From assembly GCF_032854445.1 (NCBI RefSeq), contig NC_088295.1, positions 9,225,385 through 9,289,384 of the forward strand: a stretch of 64,000 nt of DNA, written 5' to 3'. The stretch comes from Liolophura sinensis (taxonomy: Eukaryota; Mollusca; Polyplacophora; Chitonida; Chitonidae). The notes under the pieces were generated by a model. The model saw only the letters and a program-made list of their open reading frames with translations, had not been told where the DNA came from and made no database searches. Position numbers and translations under genes: made by a program. This document shows, piece by piece, positions 1 through 12,200 of this stretch (position 1 is the stretch's first letter; each line of letters begins with the position of its first letter).

Positions 1-2689
1 TATTCCTATTTAATTGCTAACTTGTCTTTAAAGATTTCTTCCCCATGTGACCAACAATTCACAGGATTATATTCTTTAGCTGCACTGGAATATCTAGAGG
101 GTGATAAAATTGTTACAAGCATAATGTACATAAACATATAACATGCATAAATTCAAAACTTCTAAAAGCAATTTTGCGGCGTGGATCATGTCTACCTGAA
201 CTGTGCACAATGAGTTAAGCGGAAATTGAGCACATCACTATGTTTATCAAAAATTCATTTTCATGAATAATGAATAGCGTCTTTTAACTTTTTAATCATT
301 TAATATAAGTTTTGCCTGTAGCGTTTGACAAAAAAGAACATTATGGACTGTTATATTAAATCCATACATTTCTTGGCAAAAATCAAGATATCAAGTTTCC
401 TTTACATAATTTTGACAAATCTGACTCAAAGCATCATGATGCCAACTTTTAGTTCTTGTAAATGTTCACTTGGCAGTGAAGCCTACAGATTAGTGATGAA
501 AATTTTATTATATGCTTTCCTAGCATCTTCTCGAAGCAAAAGCCTACGCTGAATGGGACATGTAGACAATACACTGCATCCTGTGTTGGATTACCGTGAT
601 GTCAGCGGCTTGTGAGTTGTGACGCACGTGGTCCGCGTTATGGATGACAGCTGTGTTCGGCTGGTGATATCAGAATATTAGCCGACGGCTATCTCTTCCC
701 TTGACCCTAAACTCGGCATCACCAGAATAAACTATTACCATACTAAAAAGGCTAATGATACTGAAACCTAAACCGACAATGAGATGAAAGGTTTTACCTG
801 CGTAACATAACCCCACAAACGAATGTTATTTTCAGAATGTAGCTTACATGTTGGGATTTATGTATTGAGCATTCTATGGGCTTGTCGTCTTATCCTGATT
901 TAATGGATATATCTTCGCTTTGTGTTCAATCATTGTGCAAATCACAATTACTAAAGCTTGATACACACTGGTAACTGTGCTGAGACGATCGATACTATAT
1001 GACGGACAGTAATGGAGAACTGCAAGCTTTCGTTAACCAAAGCCATAATTTAAATACCACACCTTCAGGATTGTTACAGCTTTAAAGCGTTACTTCCCTT
1101 TTGCACACAATCAATCTTGTCTGACTGGATAACTATCATAGTGTCCACGGACAGTTATTTCCGTTACCCTTTCGAGAAGGAGAAGCAGTTTTAAAGCATT
1201 TTGAAAAAGATTTATTAATAGAAGTAACAAGGTTTTCTCGATAAACTTTAAACGTTCAGGAAAATGTGCACGAGATGCAGATTTTGTGTGCACCCCTGCC
1301 GATTACTCTGAAAATCGAAATTTTGACACTAAAAGATGACTGTTTACCCAGAAATTTGTTGAAAATTGTTCATTAATAACATAGGTATTAATGAACGGAA
1401 AGCAATAGGAACAACTATGCCTGTAAAATATCCGTACATCAAAAAAAGACGACACCTACACATGAATATTACAGTCCAGCAAGATGCCATAGTATACATG
1501 ATGGGGAAATGTGAGAGTGGCCATTTTGTCAGCCCATGAGTGAGCTCTCGAATGTTCCAGGTAAATCAAATCGTCTCGGGTCAGACACCCGAAACAGGAA
1601 ACAAGCTGAGACATATCAGTCGGGTTTATTATTTCTAAAACTGATTTTGACTTTATCTCTGGCCATATAAAAATTCCATTTTCCATAAACAGCAAACAAT
1701 ATGTTTTTTGGACAAAATCCTAGAGATGTCCTTTCGTTTGTTGAGGAGAATCCCTCTGAAATGCATCTGAAACTTCTGCTTTGCTCATCCTGCTAACATA
1801 TAAGGTTTACAGTTACAGAAGAGCTTTGTAACTTCTGGGTCTATTTGCGCTTTACGTGGAAATAGCATCTACTTTGTTGCATCTATCAAAAAGAAAGTTG
1901 TAAACCGCTTATTGAACTAAAAGCTTTACATACAGAATATACCCTAGAGGGTTACGCCACCCGTTAGAGGTTGTTGAAAAATTCTTTAAGTCTGCCTCCA
2001 CAGGCATTTCTGGACTGGTGTGAAAATACCCGAAATTAATCTCAAGGTCCATCCGAAGTTAAACGGCCTACTGATTACATGTCTGGACTCATAATGGATC
2101 TATAGATCATCACTGATCGCTCTGCACCCAACCAGGCCTCTACACTTCCCCACTTGCCTTGCTGTTTGCCTTTCAGACGTCAAAGAAACGTCCGGGCAAT
2201 GTACACATCTCTACGTTACAACACAATATCATATTCCATGTTATGGGTTTTCAATAGAACAGGGACGTTCACATGAGGCTGTAATGATCTTTTGTGTGGC
2301 GTTCCAGCTTCAGATTTTTTGTGAACATTTAAGTTGTGTGCATTTTCGCTTGGAACTATAGATGGTAGTTTGAGATCCATTACGGAGACCTTGCTTTGTC
2401 ATTTGAGATGTGTATAATGACTAGGTGGCAAAAACCTGTATCCATGATTTACAACGCTAGTTACGTTTACGTTACCAAGTAAAATACACGTCTAACCTAC
2501 CGCGGGCCAGAATTGCCGTTAACTCATTGGCGATGAGGATGCTACATCTTCCCAGAATCAGATGAAATGAAAGAAGATGATTGATCAGTCCAAATGGGTA
2601 AAGTTAGTTACGAACGCTTGGGATGCCGCGTTTCTTTCAGTGGCATCTTAGACGGAAAATAGCATAATGTGTCAAAATATGATAGTTTG
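1..2689. other. No gene recognised
   Basis: AT-rich sequence with only short open frames (60-80 codons) that carry no recognisable domain. I saw no SINE and no tandem array here. It may be intergenic or the 5' intron of the receptor gene. Confidence 0.5.
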
Positions 2690-3577
2690 ACATCACACCT
2701 AGCTATGTTTGTTTGAAATCTGTGTATGATAGTTTCACATCACACCTAGCTATGTTTGTGTGAAATCTGTGTATGGTTGTCTTACATCACACCTAGCTAT
2801 GTTTGTTTAAAATCTGTGTATGATTGCCTCACATCACACCTAGCTATGTTTGTTTGAAATCTATGTATGTTTGTTCCACATCACACCTAGCCATGTTTGT
2901 TTGAAATCTGTGTACGATAGTTTCACATCACACCTAGCTATGTTTGTTTGAAATCTGTGTATGATTGCCTCACATCACACCTAGCCATGTTTGTTTGAAA
3001 CCTGTGTATGTTTGTTTCACATCACACCTACCTATGTTTGTTTGAAATCTGTGTATGTTTGTTTTACATCGCACCTACCTATATTTGTTTGAAATCTGTG
3101 TATGTTTGTCTTACATCACACCTAGCCATGTTTGTTTGAAATCTGTGTATGATTGTCTTACATCACACCTAGCTTTGTTTGTTTGAAATCTGTGTATGGT
3201 TGCCTCACATCACACCTAACTATGTGTGTTTGAAATCTGTGTATGTTTGTCTTACATCACACCTAGCTATGTTTGTTTGAAATCTGTGTATGTTTGTTTC
3301 ACATCACACCTAACTATGTTTGTTTGAAATCTGTGTATGTTTGTTTCACATCACACCTACCTATGTTTGTTTGAAATCTGTGTACGTTTGTTTCACATCA
3401 CACCTAGCTATGTTTGTTTTAAATCTGTGTATGTTTGTTTCACATCACACCTAGCTGTGATTGTGTGAAATCTGTGTATGGTTGCCTTACATCACACCTA
3501 ACTATGTTTGTTTGAAATCTGTGTATGATAGTTTCACATCACACCAAGCTATGTTTGTTTGAAATCGGTGTATGATA
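2690..3577. repeat. 47-bp minisatellite, 19 copies in exact register
   Basis: The word acatcacacc recurs with a strict 47-base spacing at 2690, 2737, 2784 and so on to 3536, with a few single-base variants. The core continues tagctatgtttgtttgaaat. Nineteen units show substitutions only and no unit-length change. The last unit decays into a T-rich stretch at about 3577. Confidence 0.97.
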
Positions 3578-3829
3578 TTTTTTTTGTTTTTCTGGACAGT
3601 TCATCTACAGGTATATTTACGGTTGTTTGTCGTGCATGAATGTTAATAAGGAACATGAGGGACAAAAATACGACTGATAGTTCAATGGATCTCATAATTT
3701 ATTTAATTTGGTATCTATCTCGGATGTTTCTACTGTTTTATGGTTACTATTATTATCTGGTTTGTGCTTTGAGATTTGTACATCACTGATTATTTATGTT
3801 TTTGTCAAACATTAAAATGTCGTATTGTA

Positions 3830-4425
3830 TCTATGTGTGATAGTTTTAGATTTGCTCAGGATAGTTTAGCTGTACGTTTGTTTGAGATCTTTATATGATT
3901 GATTTAGTTTTGTCAGAAATAGTCCAGGTGCACGATTGCTTGGTACATGCATCTGGATATATCATAGTTTCAAATCTGATCAGAATAATTCCACTGCACG
4001 ATTGTTTGGTGTTTAAATATGATAGTTTTGGAATAGTTCAGGATAGTTCAGCTACGTCTACGGTTGTGTAGGATTGATATATATAAGATCTGTTGGAATA
4101 CATGTTTTTCACCTGTACGTTTGCTTGCTATCTGTATGTAATAGTTTCAGTTTTGTTTAAAATAGTTCAACTGCACCATTGTTTGAGATCTCTATATGAT
4201 CTTTTCAATCTGTTGGGAATGGTCAATATGACAGATTCAGTTTTGTCAAGAATAGCCCAGGTGCACAATTACTCGGTATCTGTATATATGATGAATTTGA
4301 CCATAATAATTCAGCGGTGCGATTCTTTGGTATCTCTACGTGCTAGTTTCGATTTGTGCAGAAAAGTACAGTTGTGCGATTCTTTAGTATCTGTATATAG
4401 TTTTTGCTCTGGATAGTTTACCGAT
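3830..4425. repeat. Degenerate tandem repeat, about 60-bp units
   Basis: Loosely repeated modules: a gatagtttt-like start, an aga/tcaggata/tagttcag middle, then a gcacgattgtttgg-like end and a tatctgtatatga spacer. Spacing is irregular (about 58-66 bases). Phrases such as atgatagttt and gtttgtttgagatct recall the upstream 47-bp array, so it may be an older relative. Confidence 0.5.
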
Positions 4426-7400
4426 GTTGACGGATGTTTCGGATCTTTCCGAGGCAGTTCCTTAATATACCATCGATCTCTTACAAGTCTTGTCAGTTTG
4501 ATAGGATTAAATATATCGCTGCAGTCTATGGACAAGCGATGCTCTTAATCTAATGTGCTAATTCTGTGGAGACGAAGAACTAAGGGCTGTTCTGTTCCTC
4601 CAACAGCCCGTGTTTCCCGAAAGCCCAAGTGTCAGTAATGAGTCTCCTTTCATGCGAAAGGTAGAATCTTAGATCATTTGAATTCCAGATATCTTTCGCT
4701 TCACTTCATTAGACCAGAAGCGGATAAGGCCAGTTTTGATAGGCATTTTCGGTAGGCATTTTCGGTATAATAAGAGTCTTGTCACATTTGCCTGGTTAGC
4801 ATGACATTCTGTTTGTATCTTATGCAGTTACAAATCTTTTGCCGCCTTAATGTTTTCTTTTTGCGCTTTTAATCGCTTGGACAATGGCATACACAGCAAG
4901 ATGACCTGCACCGATATCCTAACACTTCAGCCTATCGGCTATGTGCAAAAAAAAATATCTTATATCTGACTGTAGTTAAGTTTATGAAAAGGAATCTGCA
5001 AGCGGACATCAAAACGGCATAAGGCGTATGCCATTCGGCACTCTGTTCACTTGTTACTGTATCGCCGATACAAAGCACATTGGCTATTTGCCTAACTGAT
5101 CTTGAGCACCGACCATTTTCCCGCCATTTCCTTGGCTTTAAACTAATGTCAGCCAGATAGCAGTCCGTTGAGGATATGGTATTTCCGCCTAGGAGTCCAA
5201 TGTTCTGGATTCCTTGCACTTATTGTCTGTGGCCTTTATGTTCGACGACTATGCACCCGTTCGTGGAGTCTTGGATTGAACATCATAAATGCTAATCCGA
5301 ATTCACCGAAATAGAAGCTTTTCCACCAGTCTGCTATCGAATTACCGTCTTCTTTTCTTCCGGTTGTTGCGGCTGAACATAATCTCTCTGTAAAGCAGGA
5401 TTTACGCCAGTCAGCATTACTGCTAACTAACCCTGCCCTCAACTTTCATCCAGGACTTTATATGCGGAACCATTGTGAACCATCCAACCTAGGAAGAGAA
5501 CGTACGCAATATATGATCAAATGGCTGTCATCCCTGACTAGGTAAATATGCTGGGAAATATTTTGATGGATCAACATTTATCGCCGGGATTTTCATTAAT
5601 ATACCGCAAGTTTAAGGTACAAAGTAAGTTAGATACTAGTACTTAGGTCTTAGGTCTCCCTAAGTCTTAGTACTTAGGAAAGCAAAACTGGGTATTTTGA
5701 TGACATTAGCTACACTTATATGACGTTATTTAGTTGTAACACTAAATGCAAAGGCCAAATATTAGTTTTGTTTCGATTCTATAATGTAACCATCCCCTGG
5801 GTTATCGCTGACATTGATTTTAATTAAGATTTAGGTAAAAATTCCAACAAAGCCATAATTAAAATGTTTTACACTGATTATTTATCAACATACCAACCAC
5901 AATTTCATCCTTCCTGTTCTGAGTTTGGCTTTCTAAGCAATTGAAATTATGACTTAAGTCTTATAGGTAGCTTAATAAATACGAAGGCTTGTCTGTAACA
6001 GAAATACATGTCTCCGAGAAACAATGCCACAGATGCGGCTGATAGAACAAAAAATGTCAACCAGCCGTAGAGCAATCAAGGTGCTTTTTGTGCCACTTTT
6101 GTCAAAAAGACGAGTGCCTGTTGATATCGTGTACAAAGCGCTATGGATTTCTCGGCCCCTCAGAGGATGTGGTGTTTGTGACACAACTGATCTTGTCAGC
6201 GTCCTTTACACAGCGTATTATACGTCACAAGTAGCCGTGTCGCCCGCAGCCTACCATTGATCGTATACACAACTTAACAAATTGAGTGCCAGCTCTGTTC
6301 GCCAGCAAAGGTCAGCTTACGTTCGCCATTTATCCCTACCCAAGTAAAGGCGAGGATAATACAGCCTTGCTTACCATATTAGCAGTCTAAAGACGTCATA
6401 GCCAAATACTCTCAAACGTGGACACTTCAAAGGTCGGCTGAATAGTCAAACAAAAATCCCAAGCATTCAAATTGTCCTTTTCACAGACGTTGTAAGCGTA
6501 AAATCAAATTATTTATTTTTGTTTAGATTAGTTGCAAATGTCGGCAATTTGAATTACTGCATACTATTATTTACCACGGCTTCGCCATAGAAAGTATGTA
6601 AAAAGTGAATGATTTACTGTTTTTATTTGGGAAAACTTTACTGAACCACAGCTCAACATTTGGCACCCTTTATTAGACCATGGCCTTATTTTAGTCCTAT
6701 ATGTGTACAGCCTAGATTCTTTTATCTCAAGAACGTCAAATAAAACAACAACAACACAAAACTATAAATAACATACATGTATATGGGTTAAGTTATCCTT
6801 GCCTTTATTGTTTGCAACCAGAAATTGGTGGATAGAAAAAGGCTGTCGGCTCTCCTAGTGAAAAAACCGCCTCTCGAATCCGACCATAATGTATGTATTT
6901 ATAATGAAAAGCTATCCATAGTATAATGCCTGTTCCCATCTCCTTTGGTTACAAAACAGTGTGCCAAGCCAGTAATTGTAGAGGCCGTCATTTGACGAAA
7001 CACATATAAAAAAAAAATAAAATAAAAGGACAGTGAATCGCAAGCAGGAAAACATTTGTGGAAAAAGAAAATGAGGAAGTGTTTTGCTCGCATTACGTGT
7101 TTGCGTAAAATACACCACAAATGTACACACAATCAGGACAAATAAACGCCCGTATGCTTTTCTAGGGTGTGTATATGGAACTATGTCCTTATATACTCTG
7201 GATGGTGTCGAGTTTGATGACGGGAAAACGCTTGCTCTATTTGCACGCTTACAAATGGTAATAGGCACTTTGAAGGTAACGAGTTTTACCCGCAAGGCGA
7301 CGAGACGAATCGATTTTTACTGCGGACAATTATGACGATGAGACTTGTTTGACCTTGTGTCGACACACTGTCGACTTTTCCTGGAGCAGTCACAGGCCAA

Positions 7401-8534
7401 AGCTGAATGTGAGAGAATTATAGGGTGGACTCTACCTTAATAAATCGTGGCAAACAATGCTTGGTGCAGCTTGACGAACTGCTCTCTGGTCTCTCTTCCT
7501 CAGTTCTTGGCCAGGAGTTAAGTGCCTCACTTGAAGCATGTACAAGATAAGACTGGAGAGTAACCCAGCAGGTGGTTTCAGCGTGATCTCGATAGTCGGC
7601 TTTATGCGTTAACAGCTGAAAACCACGGTCATTGATAATCTCATAGAGTGGCTGACTTTCCCCAAAACATATTCCATATTATAGAATGATATCCAACTGC
7701 AATATTAATGTGCGTACTTAGGATAGATTCTACAAGAAGCTAGGCGCATATGAAGGATAGCCCATTTCTGTTCAGTCACACACTCAAAAATGTATATCAG
7801 GTTGAATGTTTGCTGTTTGTTTAAAATATTGTGTGTGCAATAATTCGGATATATCGCAAAAAATAAGTTTACCAAATCTCAACGCTTGAGAAAAATACCT
7901 TCCAGCGTATATATCGACAACACCAGGCCAGATTTATAGGACAACAGAAATATTGCCGGTCAAAGGAAGCAAAAACGCCCAAATAGAGAAAAAATAAACA
8001 GGTCGCCATGCTATCAGCTTTAACCAATCAAGGTCGGGATATTTCTACCACGCGAAAAGGCATCTGTTCCGCTGTGACGTCATCCGTTCCTAATTCTCCA
8101 TTTTGCCATGTAGAAATAGTGTTAAATCAGCTGTTTTCTTTTTGATTACGAGACAATTCCGATATAAAGCCATTATCAGCGAAAAAGTGCTAGTGGAGTA
8201 CGTGTGACGATATTCCTCAAGATCTCAACCAAGAGGCCACAATGCGTTGTAATAATGGGGACTGTGCTTGGCTCGACAAAGAAGTGCCTCGCCTCTAATG
8301 CTGAATAGCATAAGGTACCGATGACGCGATGTCCTGCTTCCGGTTTCTCTAAAATTGCACATGTCATGGCCTCGCAATAATTCCATATTAATAGGGTGTT
8401 TATACAGTTACCAAGCACGTATTAAAAAAATTCCTCTGCCTGTTTAGGTCTGCATGGACTCCTCTTCTGAAATGACTTTGTTTATATCTTTTGTTGTCTC
8501 TTTTTTTAACTGAAATCAGAACACAGGATTATTT
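4426..8534. other. No gene recognised upstream of the receptor exons
   Basis: I searched this stretch for the missing signal-peptide exon (ATG, hydrophobic run, donor in phase 1) and found none convincing. Only short open frames without recognisable domains are present. Confidence 0.4.
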
Positions 8535-8720
8535 TGGTGGTAATTATTAGTTTTTGACCGCAAATGCTGCCATCAAGGATAAAACACACCGCTTGGTTCA
8601 GTTACCACCTTCTGGTTCAGTTACCAGCAATTAGGCCTACAGATCGGAAACCGGAAATTGAACTAAACTGTGTTTTATCTGATGATGGCAGCGATTGCGG
8701 CTAAGAGTGTATAAACACCA
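8535..8720. mobile_element. Foldback (MITE-like) element, about 186 bp
   Basis: The two ends are imperfect inverted repeats. The left arm (tggtggtaattatt... then gctgccatca and ataaaacaca) matches the reverse complement of the right arm (tgtgttttatc, tgatggcagc, ending ataaacacca). The arms are about 75 bases around a central segment that contains a short direct repeat of ttctggttcagttacca. It carries no protein. It lies about 360 bases before receptor exon 9084. Confidence 0.6.
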
Positions 8721-9083
8721 TATGTATAAAATTGTCAAAATAGTCCAACGTATTTTGGTTTTATGTAAAATTTGCCTTCTGTAACAATATTAAATGTATT
8801 TAAATATCTAATTTAAAATTTGTCCCAAAATTCTACTGGAAGAGCAGTGGTCAACTGTTATTCTGAAAAGAGGTAAACGTTTTCGGAAACTTTATTTATT
8901 TCTCAGGCACAGCTCCATGATTATGGTTTTTTGAAACATATACATAAAGGAAAATCGGATTTGCCAAAAATCTCTGAAGTTGCCACTTCACCCACAGCCT
9001 TTTATTTTGGGCCTGTTTAGATTTTATCCATAGCCTGTAACTTGTGGACCTTACAAGGCTAACTGTCGATTGATTTCTTGCAG

Positions 9084-9295
9084 GTGATTCCGTTGCGGAT
9101 GTAAATGACGACATATCTCGGGAGAAAGAGCTGATTCGAGATTTGCTGAAAAAGTATGAACAGTTTGGGAAGAATGGGCGACCAGTGTCCAACACCTCCG
9201 AGAATATCACTATTCGGTTTGAATTAAGTCTGATCCAGATAGTGAGTCTAGACGAAAAGGAACAGCTACTCACCACCAGTGTTTGGTACAACTTT
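9084..9295 (+). CDS. nAChR exon: N-terminal helix and first beta strands
   Basis: The acceptor is ttgatttcttgcag, ending at 9083, and the donor is gtaag at 9296. The first two bases (GT) finish a codon begun in an upstream exon. It encodes residues 1-70: the N-terminal amphipathic helix ([13 protein letters not shown]), the R-P-V segment typical of the family, possible N-glycosylation sites at N36 and N40, and the strand ending [10 protein letters not shown], which leads into loop D. It spans what vertebrate neuronal nAChR genes usually split into two exons (about 146 and 45 bp). It ends on a codon boundary (phase 0). Confidence 0.92.
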
Positions 9296-12200
9296 GTAAG
9301 TATTCACCGCTCTTATACATTCCGTCCATGGTCATAGCTTGGAAGTGTAATCGTCCATTGGGTATGGTGATAATGGCGCCATTTTAAGATCCAATTTAGA
9401 ATGCTAACTGAAAAGCGTTCACCAGGAATTAAATGGTTCCAAGATCCATGAATGTACAAAGGTTCTCAGATCGACGAGTGCACAAGGGTTCTCAGATCAA
9501 TGTGTGTACGATGGTTCTCAGATCCATGAATGTATAATCAGTAAAGTTGATAGATTTTCATTGAAGTTAGTACCCAGAACCTGGGGGTAGCTAAATGAGT
9601 GCGTCCCATCGGAATTGAGTGGGTCCTGAATAAAATTTTTTTCTTTAGAGTTAAACTTCGGTTTGATTTACCAATTTTCATAATTATTTGGCTGTTAGAT
9701 GACTGAAACTGTGAACACGAGATCTCTTCTGCTCCTGATAGATGCCCGAACTGTGAAGCATTATTTTAGTGATGTTTAGATTGCTACTTATCCTTTGCAA
9801 TTCAATTTATTCATTTCGAAATATTTCTAAAAAACAGTGTTGTATTTATAAGGTCAAAGTTTGTAAACAGTAAACAACAGGTAAATCGTATAGGTCTAGT
9901 TTGTATGTGAGCTATCACATTCAGCAGTGTTCAGCAACAACATGCTATGTCTATGGATTTGTTAAGGTTTACAAAGAATTTACGCACAAGCTGTTGTCTT
10001 AATTTTTTCTAACGTACTATAGTTTGTCTCTGGGCGTCAGTTGTACATCGTGGGCTCCAAAAAATATAGAAAAAAAAAACTGGCGTCTTTTCACTTAGCG
10101 CGACTCGTACCTTGTCATTTACATCTAAAATAACTTGCAAGGTTTGTTAGACAATAACATTCAATAATAGTGACACAAAATAATACATCTATGTATCTAG
10201 ATAGGACCTTGCCGGTCAGTGGATTATACATGCTTTTACTTTAAGGTTCAGTTTGTTTATTTCGATTATTTCAGTTTAGATTTGGTGTTTACAATATGTA
10301 GCCATACCATACTTACCACATGGGGAAGATTGGTGAGTCCTCAGGACGCATCGATAGTGAATCTACTGTGTCCTTTCCGCTTTGTTTGCGTCAGAGACGC
10401 AGGACGCTTATCTATCAACGTCACTATACAATGGTTCTCAGATCCATGAGTGTACAGTGCTGTCCAGATCCATGGCCGAGGGGCTAAGAACGCCAGTGAG
10501 GCTCAATGACCCGCAAGCCTCTCATCAATGTGGTCGCTGTGAGTTCATTTCCAGCTCATGTTGACCTCCTCTATGACCGTACGTGGAAAGGTCTGTCAGC
10601 AACGTGGAAATGTCTGTCAGCAAACTGCGGATAGTCGTGGGTTTCCCCCGGTCTCTGCCCGGTTTTCTCCCACCATAATGCTGACCGCCGTCGTATAAGC
10701 GAAATATTTTTGAGTATGGCGTAAAATATAAACCAAATAAATAAATCCATGGATTCATTTTCTCGATGATGTGTTAAGTTGGGGTTTGATGGGTAACCTA
10801 GAGAAGTGTGATTGGTTTGTCCCTCCGAAACAAAACATGCATGTAACAAGAGACTGCAATCTTAACCATAGTCACTGAAGTTTCTATTACCTTTACATTC
10901 CGTTTCACATTCTTGTATCTTGTATTTTTTAAATCTCCTAACAAAACATGTCAGTCCTCGCATTTTTCATGTGGTCGGTTTTGATTTTTTTCACTAGTAT
11001 CTCAGTCTCCGTATTGCTTTTTGGTGTTTCTCCATGGCTCCACGGTTTATTCCGCTTATACCTACGATTTGAAAAATTAATTGTAGAAAAGTCGAAACAG
11101 AATGTTGGCATAAGTGGAATGGAGGGACAAGGGATTAGGATTAACGCCTCATTAGCGATGTCAGCATCCGCCCTATATTTCACGTGCGCCCGTGTTTTCC
11201 ATCCCTACACCATGTACACTATACTCTTTTCATGTTCACGCATGCCTGTGTTTTCAATTCATCTACTCTACATACAAGCCCTATGTCAACACCGATATTC
11301 ATTTTCCATGCTTTTATACCTGTACATATGTTGCTTGGTCCGACGAGAAAACTCAAAGTTACACGGGTAAATTCATACTAGTTGAACCATTCCGGAAAAG
11401 CTTTTATGATACATCCAATTCCACAGTTTATCCCAGGAAAATCCACATTGTCTGTTTATTACCCGTGCTATTACATATAGTTCTGTGTTTGTTGCCGATA
11501 CTATTACATATAGTTCTGTGTTTATTGGCGATGCTATTACAATTATAGTTCTGTGTTTTATTGTCCCTGTTATTACATATAGTTCTGTGTTTATTGTCGA
11601 TGCTATTACATATACTTCTGTGTTTATTGTCGATGCTATTACATATAGTTTTGTGTTTATTGCCCATGCTATTATGTATAGGTCTGTGTTAATTGCCGTT
11701 GCTATTACATATAGTTCTGTGTTTATTACCCGTGCTATTACATATAGTTCTGTGCTTATTGCCGATGTTATTACATATAGTTCTGTGTTTATAATGTATA
11801 TTAACTTACATTGTTTTATTCCAGACCAGCTATGATGATGTAATAATCTTGGTATCTGGGCACATAGCACATGCACAACGCTACCACATGAAATATCTCA
11901 TGGTTGTGTTTTACTTAGTGTTTTGGGTTGAGACATATAATCATTCAGTCTATAAGTTTTTACATTCTCTTCATTACACAATAGTAACCAGTAGTGTCTA
12001 TTCTGTTTGTAAATTTACTTTGTGTAAGTTGATGGTGGCAAGTCAATAAAACCTATAACATAAAACCCACAGGAAGTACTTGTATTTTTGTAGATGTACT
12101 CCATTTGTATTTACATTCCTGTTACAAAAGTATTTACAATACTTTTACAAAATGATGTGCATATGTACTAACATTTTATACAATGTATGTATGGGTTGTG

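Noticed and set aside
2690-3577. Possible CRISPR-like array (regular spacing)
   Set aside because: The whole unit is repeated; there are no unique spacers between short repeats, no cas genes, and the sequence is eukaryotic.
4093-4416. Hydrophobic start (MFFTCTFACYLYVIVSVLF) considered as the missing receptor signal peptide
   Set aside because: It lies within a degenerate tandem repeat and has no convincing donor in phase 1 after the hydrophobic stretch.
5555-5625. ATG followed by an open stretch and a gtaagt donor, considered as first receptor exon
   Set aside because: The encoded peptide is not hydrophobic and does not look like a signal sequence.
5636-5682. Small palindromic cluster of acttagg/cctaagt
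   Set aside because: Stem of only 6-7 bases; too short to support a function or an element.
10948-11370. 140-codon open frame inside the receptor intron
   Set aside because: It is hydrophobic but has no recognisable family, lies in an intron and overlaps competing frames on the other strand. Treated as chance in T-rich sequence.
11373-11876. Long minus-strand frame repeating an INTELYVIA-like phrase, and the plus-strand counterpart
   Set aside because: A direct product of the 33-bp tandem array, not a protein gene.
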